A DNA stretch of 38,672 bases from Candidatus Latescibacterota bacterium (GCA_021295655.1 JAGWBX010000068.1:1-38672), one strand, 5' to 3'. Positions 17,218 to 26,826 are shown, counted from the stretch's first letter. Numbers and translations are program-made. The notes: generated from the sequence alone by a model not told the origin.

Positions 17218-18462
17218 ATGAACACATCGTCATTGCCAGATCAGAACGAATGGATCCGTGAACTCGACCGGACCGTCGATGCATTTCAGGACCGCATGGT
17301 GCGGACCCGGCGGCATCTCCATGCGCATCCCGAGGTAAGCGGCGAGGAAACGGAGACCACCCGGTACCTGGAAGAACTGTTGGCGTCGAACGGCTTCAGT
17401 GTCCGCACCGGGGCCGCCGGCCGGGGGGTTATCGCCGAATCCGCCGGAAGCGGTTCCGGGCCCAGAATCGCCATAAGGGCCGACCTCGACGCGCTGCCCA
17501 TCCAGGACGCCAAATCCGTAGCCTACCGCAGCAGCGTGCGCGGGGTGATGCACGCCTGCGGCCACGATGCCCATGCGGCGGCCGTGCTCGGGGCCGCCCT
17601 GGGGCTGGCCGCCGCCGGAAAATCCGGAATACTGCCCTGGCCCGTTGCCTGGCGGGCTGTTTTTCAGCCCGCGGAAGAGACCAACCAAGGCGCGCTGGAG
17701 ATGATCGAGGCAGGCGTGCTTGAAGGCGTGGACGCAATGCTGGCGCTGCATGTGGATCCCTCCAGGCCGGCCGGAACCATCGGGCATCGATCGGGCGTCC
17801 TTACGGCGCATTGCGACGAGGTCCACGTCCTCATCCGGGGCAGCGGCGGGCACGCGGCCAGGCCGTACGAGTCCCGGGATCCCATTGCCGCGGCGGCCCA
17901 GTTGATCAACGCTTTTTACGTGGCGGTGCCGAGGTCGCTCGATCCCCGGCACACCGTGGTCCTGACGTTCGGCTCGATAACCGCGGGAAAACGGTATAAT
18001 GCGATTCCCGATCGTGCGGTGCTGAAGGGCACCGTACGCAGCCTCGACGGAGATGCGCGCCTCCGGGCCATGGAACGCGTGCGGGAGGTCGCGGAGGGCG
18101 TCGCCCGGGCTTCCCGGACGGAAATCGAAATGACGTTCAAATCGGGCCCTCCCTCGGTCCTTAACGATCCGGATCTTACCGATCTGATCCGGCAGTGCGC
18201 GGTCGATCTGCTCGGGTCCGAACGGGTCCAGCACATCGAAGAGCCGAGCATGGGGGGCGATGATTTCGCCCATTATCTAAACCGCGTTCCCGGCAGTCTG
18301 TTTCGCCTGGGATGCTCACCTCCCGGGGCGACGGCAACGGGCCTGCATACGCCCGATTTCGACGTCGACGAACGTGCGCTGGGCATCGGCGCGAAGATTC
18401 TGGCTCGCGCGGTCGTACGCTGGTCGGAACCGAAAGCACGTGGAAGAGAGGCCAATCAATGA
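17218..18462 (+). CDS. M20D amidohydrolase (N-acyl/aminoacyl hydrolase type)
   Basis: A 414-aa metal-dependent amide hydrolase of the IAA-amino acid/hippurate hydrolase group. Motifs: RRHLHAHPEVSGEE at the N-terminus, RADLDALPI, MHACGHDAHA with metal ligands Cys114 and His116, FQPAEE with Glu153/154, then the dimerisation domain GGHAARPYESRDPI and the C-terminal SMGGDDFAHY. The Cys ligand marks subfamily D. Members cleave N-acyl or N-aryl amino acids or dipeptides. ATG 17218 is chosen although no clear Shine-Dalgarno precedes it; TTG 17167 would add 17 non-conserved residues. Its stop overlaps the next ATG (ATGA), implying translational coupling to the ligase. Confidence 0.9.
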   Translation: MNTSSLPDQNEWIRELDRTVDAFQDRMVRTRRHLHAHPEVSGEETETTRYLEELLASNGFSVRTGAAGRGVIAESAGSGSGPRIAIRADLDALPIQDAKSVAYRSSVRGVMHACGHDAHAAAVLGAALGLAAAGKSGILPWPVAWRAVFQPAEETNQGALEMIEAGVLEGVDAMLALHVDPSRPAGTIGHRSGVLTAHCDEVHVLIRGSGGHAARPYESRDPIAAAAQLINAFYVAVPRSLDPRHTVVLTFGSITAGKRYNAIPDRAVLKGTVRSLDGDARLRAMERVREVAEGVARASRTEIEMTFKSGPPSVLNDPDLTDLIRQCAVDLLGSERVQHIEEPSMGGDDFAHYLNRVPGSLFRLGCSPPGATATGLHTPDFDVDERALGIGAKILARAVVRWSEPKARGREANQ

Positions 18463-19586
18463 GCCGGATGGTGTTCAGTCCCAGCCGGGAACCCACGGTG
18501 GGCGTGGAAATCGAACTGGCACTGGTGGACAGCCGGACGATGGCGCTGTGCAGCGCCAGCCAGAGGCTTCTGGACCGCGTGCCGCCGCAGCTGGAAGGAA
18601 CGATCAAGCCGGAACTGATGCAGTGTTACGTGGAAATCAATTCAGATATCTGCATGACGCTTTCGGAAGTCGAGGCCGACCTCCGGATGAAGCTGTGTGC
18701 GCTGGAGGCCATCGCCGATCGGGAGGGCGTGCGGCTCTACTGGTCGGCAACCCATCCGTTTTCAACATGGCAGGACCAGGAAATCACACCAAACGAACGC
18801 TACTCGGGCCTGGTCGACCTGCTTCAGGACACGGCTCGTCAACTGGTCACGTTCGGTCTGCACGTACACGTGGGCGTGGACAGCGGCGACAAGGCGGTGA
18901 TGATCTGCGAGTTTATATTGCGCTACATGCCGCTCCTGCTGGCGTTGAGCTGCAACAGCCCGTTCTGGGAAGGCCGCGACACGGGCGTCTGCTCGTGGCG
19001 GTCCAAGATCATGGACGGCCTGCCCACCGCCGGTCTGCCCCCGCTGATGCGAAACTGGAGCGAATACGTCTGGCTGGTGAATCACCTTGTGGAAACGGGC
19101 TACATCGAGACAATAAGGGAAATCTGGTGGGACGTTCGCCCCCACAACAGATTCGGTACGGTCGAGATCCGCATCTGCGATATTCCCGGCAACTTTCACG
19201 ACACACTCGGCCTCGTCGCGCTGATGCAGTCCCTCGTCAAATACCTCTCCGACCACATCGACCAGGGTATCTACCAGCACGACTGCCACCCCATGCTCAT
19301 TCGCCAGAACAAGTGGCGCGCGGCCCGATACGGACTCGACGCCGAGTTGGTCGACGCCGACACCTATCAGTTACAACCGGCGCGAAAACTTGTCAGGCGC
19401 CTTGTCGATTACCTTAAGCCGACGGCCACGGAACTGGACTGCATAACCTACCTGGAACGGACTCTGGACCTGGCGTCCAGGCCGACCTGGGCGCAGCGGC
19501 AGGTGGATATCCTGAAGAAAACGGGCGATGCCCGCTCTGTCGTACGGGAGTTGACCGACGCCTCCCGCCTCACGTCCCCAGCCTGA
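18459..19586 (+). CDS. GCS2-family carboxylate-amine ligase (YbdK-like)
   Basis: A 375-aa ATP-dependent ligase related to glutamate-cysteine ligase type 2. Typical features are the opening TVGVEIELALVD, EVNxD-like YVEINSDICMTLSE, GLHVHVGVDSGDKAV, the PLLLALSCNSPFWEG stretch and the late FGTVEIRICDIP. YbdK-type enzymes join a carboxylate and an amine through an acyl phosphate. E. coli YbdK has weak gamma-glutamylcysteine activity, so glutathione synthesis should not be assumed. ATG 18459 overlaps the M20D stop by 4 nt. The pairing of an amide-forming with an amide-cleaving enzyme suggests a small dedicated pathway or salvage cycle (inference). Confidence 0.87.
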   Translation: MSRMVFSPSREPTVGVEIELALVDSRTMALCSASQRLLDRVPPQLEGTIKPELMQCYVEINSDICMTLSEVEADLRMKLCALEAIADREGVRLYWSATHPFSTWQDQEITPNERYSGLVDLLQDTARQLVTFGLHVHVGVDSGDKAVMICEFILRYMPLLLALSCNSPFWEGRDTGVCSWRSKIMDGLPTAGLPPLMRNWSEYVWLVNHLVETGYIETIREIWWDVRPHNRFGTVEIRICDIPGNFHDTLGLVALMQSLVKYLSDHIDQGIYQHDCHPMLIRQNKWRAARYGLDAELVDADTYQLQPARKLVRRLVDYLKPTATELDCITYLERTLDLASRPTWAQRQVDILKKTGDARSVVRELTDASRLTSPA

Positions 19587-19615
19587 CGCAAACACCCGAT
19601 CGCTTTCATAACAAG

Positions 19616-19641
19616 AGGCGCATACCATTCGGCATGCGCCT
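19616..19641. terminator. bidirectional terminator between the GCS2 ligase and purE
   Basis: AGGCGCAT (19616-19623) pairs perfectly with ATGCGCCT (19634-19641) around a 10-nt loop, with a short T run on the plus side. It sits exactly between convergent genes. Confidence 0.6.
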
Positions 19642-19666
19642 TTCTCGAATGCGGCCCGTTTCTATA

Positions 19667-20113
19667 TTATCCCGCCGCGAGGGCCTGCTTGTAGGCCTCC
19701 AGCCTTGCCTTGACCTCCGGATCCGTCTGTGCGACGATCTGCGCGGCCAGCACGGCGGCGTTTCGCGCGTTGTCGATCCCCACGCAGCCCACGGGGACAC
19801 CGGGCGGCATCTGCACGATCGCGTATAGCGAATCGATGCCGTTCAGCGCGCCGGAGGCAATCGGCACGCCGATAACCGGCAACGTGGTGTGCGCCGCCAT
19901 CACCCCCGGAAGCGCCGCCGCCAGCCCCGCCCCCGCGATAATCACTTTCAGTCCGCGCGCCTCGGCGGTGCGCCCGTACTCGCCCGTCCGATCGGGATTC
20001 CGATGCGCGGACGATACGGTCATCTCGTATGCAATCCCCAGTTCTTCCAGAACCGGGACTGCTTTCTGCATGATCGGTTCATCTGACTTGCTGCCCATAA
20101 TTATGCCAACCAC
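19667..20113 (-). CDS. purE: N5-carboxyaminoimidazole ribonucleotide mutase
   Basis: Converts N5-CAIR to CAIR in purine synthesis. The N-terminal [13 protein letters not shown] phosphate-binding loop, SAHRNPD with the catalytic His, [15 protein letters not shown] and [19 protein letters not shown] are all family stretches. GTG 20113, preceded by AAGGAGG at 9 nt, is the start: it places the conserved VGII strand at the N-terminus and gives 148 aa. No purK is nearby. Last gene of the pyrH-purD-purE run, and it ends at the bidirectional terminator. Confidence 0.95.
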   Translation of the reverse strand: MVGIIMGSKSDEPIMQKAVPVLEELGIAYEMTVSSAHRNPDRTGEYGRTAEARGLKVIIAGAGLAAALPGVMAAHTTLPVIGVPIASGALNGIDSLYAIVQMPPGVPVGCVGIDNARNAAVLAAQIVAQTDPEVKARLEAYKQALAAG

Positions 20114-20188
20114 GATCCTCTTCCTCCTTTGGTATGATTGAACGACTCGCCACAGCGTAAACGGCAAAATCACCTTAACGGAATCGCC

Positions 20189-21453
20189 TCAGATCCCCAA
20201 ACGCTCCAGCGCGCGGTGTCCGATGTCTCTCCGGAAATACGCGTTTTCGAATTGAATCTTCCCGATCGCCTCGTAAGCCCGATTAACGGAAGCCCGTATG
20301 GTGTCACCGATGGCCGTTACCCCAAGGACCCGTCCGCCGTCCGAAACCGTCGTTCCTCCCCGCGTCGCCGTACCCGCATGAAGCACCAGCACGTCGCCAA
20401 TAGCTTCCGCTTCATCCAGCCCCGAAATCGCGGCGCCCGTTTCGTACGCCCCCGGATACCCGCCTGAGGCCAATACCACGCAGGTCGCGGCCCGGTCGTC
20501 CAGTTCGATTTTCAGGTCTTTCAGGGTGCCTTCGGACACGGCCTCCATGATGTCTACAAGATCGGTCTTCAGCTGCGGCAGCAGTCGCCCAGACGGCAGT
20601 TGAATTCGATGACCCGGGGCCCGCTTTCGGTTATGATCAAGCCGCCGTACAGAATCCCCTTGTAGGGCCGCCCTTCAGCGGCGAGCGCCTTCACCGTGGG
20701 CAGCATCACGCGTTCCAGAATGGCCTTCTGCATCTGCGGCGTCACCACGGGTGCCGGTGCGTAGGCGCCCATGCCGCCGGTATTGGGGCCGGTATCGCCC
20801 TCGCCGATGGTTTTATGGTCCTGTGACGGGACAATGCACACCACGTGTTCCCCATCGGTAAACCCCGTAATCGACGCTTCCTCACCCTCCAGATACTCCA
20901 TCAACACCAGCTTCTCTCCAGCGGCCCCGAACTCCCGGTCCACGAGCACCCGGTCCACGGCCCGCAGCGCTTCATCCATCGTATGGCACACCAGCGCACC
21001 CTTGCCGGCAGCCAGCCCGGCGGCCTTCAACACCACCGGCGCTCCCCAGTCCCGCACGAACCCACGCGCGTCGCCCGGGTCCGTAAACGTCCGATAAAGG
21101 CCCGTGGGAATACCATATTTGTGCATGATGCGGAGCGCGAAATCCTTATCGGCCTCAATCCGGGCCGCTTTCTGCGAGGGTCCGAACACACGAAGGCCCA
21201 CAGCCTCGAACCGGTCCGCAAGCCCGTTTGCAAGCGGGTCCTCGGGCCCGACCACCGTTAGATCGATGCGTTCACGCTGTGCGAAATCCACCAGGCCGTC
21301 GAGATCGTCCACGCCAATATCCACGCACGTGGCATGCCTGGCCATTCCCGGGTTTCCCGGAGCGGCAAAGATGCGGCTCACTCTCGGACTCCGGGAGATC
21401 TTCCACGCAAACGCGTGCTCGCGGCCTCCCTTTCCCACGATCAATACTCTCAT
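20189..21453 (-). pseudogene. purD: phosphoribosylamine-glycine ligase, frameshifted by an apparent 16-nt deletion
   Basis: Adds glycine to phosphoribosylamine in purine synthesis. ATG 21453 opens MRVLIVGKGGREHAFAWK and continues through the ATP-grasp domain (VLKAAGLAAGKG, GPNTGGMGAYAPAP) to VIEFNCRLGD, then runs into a stop at 20569. The expected next residues PETQV are absent. The rest (LLPQLKTDLVDIMEAV...) resumes in another frame and ends at 20189. Aligning to the conserved EFNxRxGDPETQ motif shows about 16 nt missing next to 20580-20585. The motif carries ATP/metal-binding residues, so an encoded product of this exact sequence would be inactive. Total length without the gap would be ~424 aa, normal for PurD. 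An assembly error is at least as likely as true loss, since purE and pyrH beside it are intact. Confidence 0.9.
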
Positions 21454-21492
21454 CTGTACGGAACTCCCGAATTGACGTCTTGCGGCATGTAC

Positions 21493-22227
21493 CTACAAGA
21501 GCTCGTCGTCGGAACCGTGTGCGATCACCGTGCCCAGGTCCTCGCCCTCCAGAATCCGCCGCATGGTCCCCCGTTTGTCAAAATCGAAGACATGGATGGG
21601 AAGCCGGTTGTCCCGGGCGAGAATGACCGCGGACTGGTCCAGCGCGCCCAGGTTTTCCCGCACGACGGTGTCGTAGCCGACGCTGCGATACAATCGCGCA
21701 TCGGAACTCCTGTTCGGGTCGTCGGTATAGACGCCGGCGGTTTTGTGTTTCGCGAAAAGAATGGCATCGGCCCGGATTTCAAGGGCCCGCTGGACGCCGG
21801 GATAGTCCGTTGTGACGTAGGGGTTGCCGATGCCGCCGGCGAAGATAACGACATAACCCTTCTCGATATGATGGATGGCGCGCAGCCGGATGAAGGGTTC
21901 GGCGACCGCGTTGATGGGAATCGCCGTCATCACCCGTACTTCGGCGTCGCTCCGGGCGGTCAACACGCCGCGTAACATCAGGCTGTTGACGATGGTTCCG
22001 AGCATTCCGATGTTGTGGGCTTCGGACTCTTCGATACCCCACTGTGCCCCAAGCATCCCTCTGAAGATGTTTCCGCCGCCGATAACGACACCCACGCCGA
22101 CGCCCAGCCTGTGGACGGCCAGGATTTCATCCGCAATGTACTCCAGCGCAACCGGGTCGAAACCGAATTCCCGGTCACCCGCGACCGCCGCACCGCTCAA
22201 CTTAAGCACAATTCTCCTGTATCTCAT
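21493..22227 (-). CDS. pyrH: UMP kinase
   Basis: Phosphorylates UMP to UDP; amino-acid-kinase fold, hexameric, 244 aa as usual. YRRIVLKLSGAAVAG opens the protein, followed by VVIGGGNIFRG, NIGMLGTIVNSLMLRGVL, IFAGGIGNPYVTTDYPGVQRA with the UMP-binding Thr-Thr-Asp, and AKHKTAGVYTDDP. I chose ATG 22227 at the homology boundary, with AGGA close upstream; the frame stays open another 58 codons without conserved sequence. It leads a minus-strand run with purD (39-bp gap) and purE, mixing pyrimidine and purine synthesis. Confidence 0.96.
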   Translation of the reverse strand: MRYRRIVLKLSGAAVAGDREFGFDPVALEYIADEILAVHRLGVGVGVVIGGGNIFRGMLGAQWGIEESEAHNIGMLGTIVNSLMLRGVLTARSDAEVRVMTAIPINAVAEPFIRLRAIHHIEKGYVVIFAGGIGNPYVTTDYPGVQRALEIRADAILFAKHKTAGVYTDDPNRSSDARLYRSVGYDTVVRENLGALDQSAVILARDNRLPIHVFDFDKRGTMRRILEGEDLGTVIAHGSDDELL

Positions 22228-22755
22228 TATCCTGGTATACTCCGGCGTGCAAGATGGGAAGAAGAATAAGGGGCGAAAACCGGGGGAGGAAGTGTCTCGG
22301 AAACGCGGGCTGACGGGGATATCGGGAGCATGGGACCCGAAACGCTGCGGGAAGCCACCGCCCTGCAAGCCGTACCTGTAAAATACAGACGCGCGGCGCA
22401 TTGTGTCAACGAAATTCAGTCCCTCCCGGAATGCACCGGCCGATACGCAGGCATCGCGTACGCCACGCCGTGTCGCCCGGCCGGTTTTCCCCTGGCGTGA
22501 TGGACGAAACCACAGGGTTCACGCTGTCTTCATCAGGCCAATCCGCGAGGCGGGCAGTTGCGTTTTCACTTTCCTGATTCACACGCTTGCGTTAACTTGA
22601 CTCGCCATTCAACGCGGATAGGCGGGGACTGCCTGATGTTCCCCGTTTTCCCGGTATATATTTACAAATCGTTATTATGTATCGCTTTATTGAGCGATTC
22701 CAGACAATCGATCCGTCCAGGTCCTATGGCGGACACATCCCTCGATGGAGGTGAC
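22228..22755. other. divergent intergenic region between pyrH and the epimerase gene
   Basis: This 528-bp stretch has long open frames on both strands that extend the neighbouring genes but show no conserved protein sequence. An AT-rich patch at 22654-22690 may hold the promoter of the epimerase gene, but I could not fit a good -35/-10 pair. No tRNA, repeat or riboswitch is recognised. Confidence 0.5.
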
Positions 22756-23565
22756 ATGCCCCCCCGAAAGGTTCTCGTCACCGGCGTCTACGGTCTGATT
22801 CCCGGCGCCATTTACGAGCATCTGGCCCAGTCGCCCGACGTTTACGATACCTACGCACTCGCACGCAGGCGCTATCCTTCGGACCGGGCGCCCGACGGGC
22901 GCGTGCTCAATATCCCGGACGACAAATTCCACCTTGCGGATCTGGCTGACTTGCAAGCCATGCAGAACGCCGTTGACGGTATGGACACCGTGGTCCAGAT
23001 GGCCGCGGACCCGCGGCCGGAAGCCGGCTGGGACAACATACTGAACAGCAACGTGATCGGCGCCTATAACGTCTTCGAAGCCTGCCGTCTCGCGGGCGTC
23101 AGGCGGATCATCTACGCCAGTTCCATCATGACCAACTGGGGCTATCAGTCCGAGGAACCTTACAAGGCCATCAAGGAGTGCCGGTTTGACGACGTTCCCG
23201 ATCCCATACCCATCGTCACGCACAGACACCCAACCTGGCCCACGGAACCTTATTCGGCCAGCAAGGTCTGGGGTGAGTCCCTGTGCCGATTCTACTCGGA
23301 CGCACACGGGCTCTCGTGCATCTCTTTGCGGATCGGGGCGGTAAACGCCGAAGATCGCCCGGCCAGCCCGGAACTCTCCGCGGTCTGGTGCAGCCAGCGC
23401 GACGTCGTGAAGATCACCGAAGACTGTATCAATGCATCTGACGATCTTCGTTTCGATATCTTTTACAGCATCTCCAACAACAAGTATTGCTGGGTGGACA
23501 TGGACCACGCCAGGGAGGTCCTCGGTTTTCTTCCCCGGGACCGCGCGGAAGACTACATTTCATAA
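22756..23565 (+). CDS. NAD-dependent epimerase/dehydratase (extended SDR)
   Basis: A 269-aa extended short-chain dehydrogenase/reductase. The Rossmann motif is VLVTGVYGLIPGAIYEHL, with the usual third glycine region read as G-x-Y-G-x-I-P. The family's D-T-V-V-Q-M-A-A-D strand, NVIGAYNVFEACRLAGVRRIIYASS and catalytic YSASK (Tyr and Lys) all follow. Such proteins act on nucleotide sugars or uronates; uronate dehydrogenases have a similar size. The substrate is not readable. ATG 22756 is preceded by GGAGG at 4 nt. It begins a plus-strand group with a Gfo/Idh/MocA gene and two classical SDRs, which together look like sugar or polyol catabolism. Confidence 0.88.
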   Translation: MPPRKVLVTGVYGLIPGAIYEHLAQSPDVYDTYALARRRYPSDRAPDGRVLNIPDDKFHLADLADLQAMQNAVDGMDTVVQMAADPRPEAGWDNILNSNVIGAYNVFEACRLAGVRRIIYASSIMTNWGYQSEEPYKAIKECRFDDVPDPIPIVTHRHPTWPTEPYSASKVWGESLCRFYSDAHGLSCISLRIGAVNAEDRPASPELSAVWCSQRDVVKITEDCINASDDLRFDIFYSISNNKYCWVDMDHAREVLGFLPRDRAEDYIS

Positions 23566-23703
23566 TCGCACCGATGGCATTTTCGCTATTCCGCCGACAC
23601 ACGACAAATGACCCACGAGTCGCTTGCGTTCACCGGTCAATCCGGTACCTGCCTGAAAACGTAAAACCGCGCGCAAGTTGCGGAAAACTCAAGGAATTCT
23701 CCA

Positions 23704-24883
23704 ATGTCCACGCTGCGTCTGGCCGTTGCCGGTGTCGGCGTCGAGGCCGGTTCCCGCGCCAGAGGCTACCTCGCCACGATCAAAAAGCTTGCGCATCTGT
23801 ACGACCTCTGCGCCATCTGCGACGCCGGCGAAGAGGCCCTGCACGCGGCGGGCGAGTTGTTCGACGTTCCGCCGCGCTATACGTGTATCGAGTCACTGCT
23901 TACGGAACAGAAGCCGGACGTGTTCTTTGTCCTGCTCCCCACCGACGGACAGACGGTTGCCGCGCTTGCGGGCATTGAACACGGTTGTCACATCATTAGC
24001 GAAATCCCCTACGCGCTCACCCTAGACATGGGTGATGCAATCGCCCGTGCGGCCGGCGAGAAGGGTCTGAAGTGGGAAGTCGCGGAAAACGTCTGGCTCT
24101 GGCCAAACGAGCAACTCAAACAGAAAATCGCGCGTGCCGGTGTCCTGGGCAGGCTCACCCACGCGCGTCTCCGGTATCCGGCGGGCAGTTACCACGGGCT
24201 GAACGCCGTCCGCACGATTCTGGACGCCAGGCCCCGGCGCGCGATGGGCTACGCGCAGGCCGTCGAGGTTCCCCCTTACAGGAACTACGGCGGGGGAGCC
24301 GAATCAACCCGCTGGTGGGAAAGCGGTGTGATTGAATTCGAGAACGACGTGGCGTGCATCTACGAAATGCCCACCACCCCCGGTGCGGCATCCGGCATGA
24401 ATTGGGACATCGAAGGCGTCAACGGTTACCTGTCCGGCGGAGAACTTGTCCTCTACAGTTCCGGAGGGCACAACACCCACCCCATCCGCGAAATTCACGA
24501 GGAAGTCGATACAGGTGGACACGGACCCGCCGATCGCCTGGGAAAACCCCTACAGGCAATACAGGATTTCCAGCCAGGACGACGTGGCCAAAGCCGCCAT
24601 TCTGGAAAGCCTTCACACGGCCGTCACGCGCAATACCAGCCCGCGATACGGCGCCGAGGGCGGACGCCTGGACTATGAAACGTGGGTGGCGCTGCGCGAG
24701 AGCGCCGAAACCGGAGGCGGTTCGGTTAACCTCCCGCTGAACGCATCCACGGGCCTGGAAGAACGCATCCGGGCCGAATTCAATCGATACTACGGCGGCG
24801 ACCCCGTGGCTGACGCCAATGCACTGCTCAACGCGTCCTTCGGCCGCCTCAGCGCCATGTGGACCGTTGCGGGATGGCTGTAA
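23704..24883 (+). pseudogene. Gfo/Idh/MocA family oxidoreductase, frameshifted
   Basis: The first frame (ATG 23704) encodes an N-terminal Rossmann domain typical of the family (LRLAVAGVGVEAGSRARGY, KPDVFFVLLPT, GCHIISEIPYALTLDMGDAI, with the EKP-like motif read as SEIPYA) and most of the alpha/beta C-domain. After EIHEEVDT at about 24512 that frame loses sense and stops at 24678. The continuation DPPIAWENPYRQYRISSQDDVAKAAILESL lies in the next frame and runs to 24883, ending AMWTVAGWL. The break coincides with a 10-nt imperfect tandem repeat, GTCGATACAG then GTGGACACGG (24505-24524); removing one unit restores EEVDTDPP. Rejoined, the protein would be ~390 aa. It is either a recent frameshift or a sequencing/assembly error. 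Confidence 0.85.
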
Positions 24884-24963
24884 ACCGTGGAAGGACGGCC
24901 GAGGAACGAGGGAGACGTATTGCCCACCGTACTCCTCTCGCGTCTGCCCATCCTGAACCGATT

Positions 24964-25028
24964 ACCTCAAATCGAAAAAAGAAAACCGCAAAATTGGCCA
25001 CAAAAAGCACATAAGGCACAGAAGGTAT
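24964..25028. repeat. dispersed repeat, copy 1
   Basis: About 60 bp beginning ACCTCAA and containing ATTGGCCACAAAAAGCACA and GGCACAGAAGG match 27747-27813 almost base for base, including the trailing GGTGC. It lies in the 210-bp gap before the first SDR gene. Short CACAAAA/GGCACA units repeat inside it. Confidence 0.75.
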
Positions 25029-25093
25029 GGGTGCAAAGAGGTGGCGGATATTCCATTGAACGTCCTCGAAACATGACGCATCAAGGTTAATCC

Positions 25094-25861
25094 ATGGACA
25101 GATCGGGCACGCTGGCTTTCGTCACCGGGGCCGCCAGCGGCATCGGCAAAGCCATCGCAACGAGGTTTTCCGCCGAGGGGCATCGGGTCCTCGCCCTGGA
25201 CCGATCCGAGCGCGCGCTGAAGCAACTGGCCGGATGTGTTCCCAACACCGTCCCGTGCGTCTTCGACCTGAACGACCTCGAGGCCATCCCGGACCTGGTG
25301 GCGAGGCTGGTCGACGAGAACGGCAACATCGACGTGCTCGTCAACAATGCCGGCGCCTGGTGTTACGAACCCCTGGTCGACGTCGCCCTGGACCGATGGG
25401 AGGAAATTTACCGGATCAATACCACGGCCCCATTCGTCCTTATACGTGAGGTCGCGCCCGGGATGATCGAACGCGGCGACGGCGTTATCGTCAACATCGC
25501 CTCCCGAAACGCCATGGTGTCCAGTAAGGGCTCCGCCGCCTACGACTCATCCAAAGCGGCGCTTGTGGCCCTTACCCGAACCGCCGCGGGAGAATTCGCG
25601 CCGCACAACGTGCGCGTGAACGCCATCTGCCCGGGTGTCATCAACACGCCTGCGAACGACGACCTGCTGGACGACAGGGAAGCCCTGGACAACTACCTCA
25701 AGCTGATACCGCAGGGCCGCTACGGTGAACCCGGGGAAATCGCGGGCATTGTTCACTTTCTCACCACCTCCGATGCCCGGTTCATCACCGGACAGACCCT
25801 CGTTGCGGACGGCGGACAGATGGCCTTTTCGGACTGGAAGAAACTCTTTGACAGGGACTGA
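25094..25861 (+). CDS. classical SDR-family oxidoreductase
   Basis: A 255-aa classical short-chain dehydrogenase. TGAASGIGKAIA near the N-terminus is the cofactor loop, LVNNAGAW the structural NNAG, and VNIASRNAM then YDSSKAAL give the Ser, Tyr and Lys of the catalytic set. VRVNAICPGVINTP and the C-terminal TGQTLVADGGQ are also standard. An acidic residue at the end of the second strand (LALDRS) suggests NAD(H) preference. ATG 25094 has only a loose AAGG upstream. It is followed 71 bp later by a second SDR of the same length. The two are not close duplicates, so they probably act on different steps of one pathway. Confidence 0.93.
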   Translation: MDRSGTLAFVTGAASGIGKAIATRFSAEGHRVLALDRSERALKQLAGCVPNTVPCVFDLNDLEAIPDLVARLVDENGNIDVLVNNAGAWCYEPLVDVALDRWEEIYRINTTAPFVLIREVAPGMIERGDGVIVNIASRNAMVSSKGSAAYDSSKAALVALTRTAAGEFAPHNVRVNAICPGVINTPANDDLLDDREALDNYLKLIPQGRYGEPGEIAGIVHFLTTSDARFITGQTLVADGGQMAFSDWKKLFDRD

Positions 25862-25932
25862 GACGATCACCCGGACGGCAACTGCGGACAAAACGGAGAC
25901 GGGACGCCTTTCGGCGCGGGGAGAGGACTGAT

Positions 25933-26700
25933 ATGAGCCACGGGCAATTCACAGGGAAGGTCGCAATTGTTACAGGCGCCAGCAGCGGAATTGGCAGGGT
26001 CGTCGCACTCGCCCTTGCATGCGAAGGCGCGTCTGTCGTGGCCACCTACAACAGCAACAGGGCCGGCGCGGACGCGCTACTGGTAGAGGCCGCTTCGTTG
26101 GAGGGCCGCGTCGATACCCTGCGGACGGACGTCTGCAGCGCGACGGACGTCCGGCGAATGGTGGACCATACCCTGGAAATCTTCGGCGGCCGGCTGGACG
26201 TGCTTATCAACAACGCCGGGCAATGGATGGACAAGGCGCGCATAGCGGAGTGCCCGGAGGAACTCTGGGACCACATGATCAACGTCAATCTGAAAAGTGT
26301 GTTCCTTTGCTGCCGCGCCGCCATTCCCGCGATGCAGAAGAACCGTTCCGGCGCCATCGTCAATATCTCCTCCGTCGCTGGCCATACGGGCGGAGGGGGA
26401 GGCACGCTTCCGTACGGCACGGCAAAGGGCGGGGTCAACACCTTCACACGGGGACTCGCTAAGGAGCTTGCGCCTGATGGCATCCGGGTGAATGCCCTTG
26501 CGCCGGGCGTGATCGACACGCCGATGCAGCACCGGCATTCCACACCGGAGCAGCTTGCATCCTTCGGAAAAGCCACACCGCTGAAGCGGGTCGGACGAGC
26601 CGAGGAAATGGTCGGCGCCGTGATGCTCCTCGCCTCCGACCACGGCAGCTTCATTACTGGCGAAATCATCGACGCCAACGGAGGGATTTACATACGTTGA
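25933..26700 (+). CDS. classical SDR-family oxidoreductase
   Basis: Also 255 aa. It has TGASSGIGRVVALAL, LINNAGQW, NISSVAGHTGGGGGTLPYGTAKGGV with Ser, Tyr and Lys of the active site, VRVNALAPGVIDTPM and SFITGEIIDANGG. The sequence after the second strand (VVATYNSNR) lacks the acidic NAD marker and carries Asn/Arg, which points to NADP(H) (inference). It resembles the FabG/glucose dehydrogenase-like group, but a fatty-acid role is unlikely without acp or fab genes nearby. ATG 25933 follows GGAGAGG at good spacing. Probably co-transcribed with the preceding SDR. Confidence 0.93.
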   Translation: MSHGQFTGKVAIVTGASSGIGRVVALALACEGASVVATYNSNRAGADALLVEAASLEGRVDTLRTDVCSATDVRRMVDHTLEIFGGRLDVLINNAGQWMDKARIAECPEELWDHMINVNLKSVFLCCRAAIPAMQKNRSGAIVNISSVAGHTGGGGGTLPYGTAKGGVNTFTRGLAKELAPDGIRVNALAPGVIDTPMQHRHSTPEQLASFGKATPLKRVGRAEEMVGAVMLLASDHGSFITGEIIDANGGIYIR

Positions 26701-26826
26701 GCGGGGAGTTGTTCGACGACGGGCCGCGAGCACAGGTGTTGGCGTCTTATTGCCCGTTCGACGCGAACTCCGTTCCTGATGCGACGCAGGCAGAGGAGAA
26801 ACCACCCAACCACACCGGAGAGTTCA

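Noticed and set aside
17154..17219. Minus-strand 21-residue Lys-rich peptide frame overlapping the M20D start
   Set aside because: It looks protein-like (MKKVTEKNIEKALG...) but has no Shine-Dalgarno, no promoter and no recognised family; possibly a gene remnant, but too short to support.
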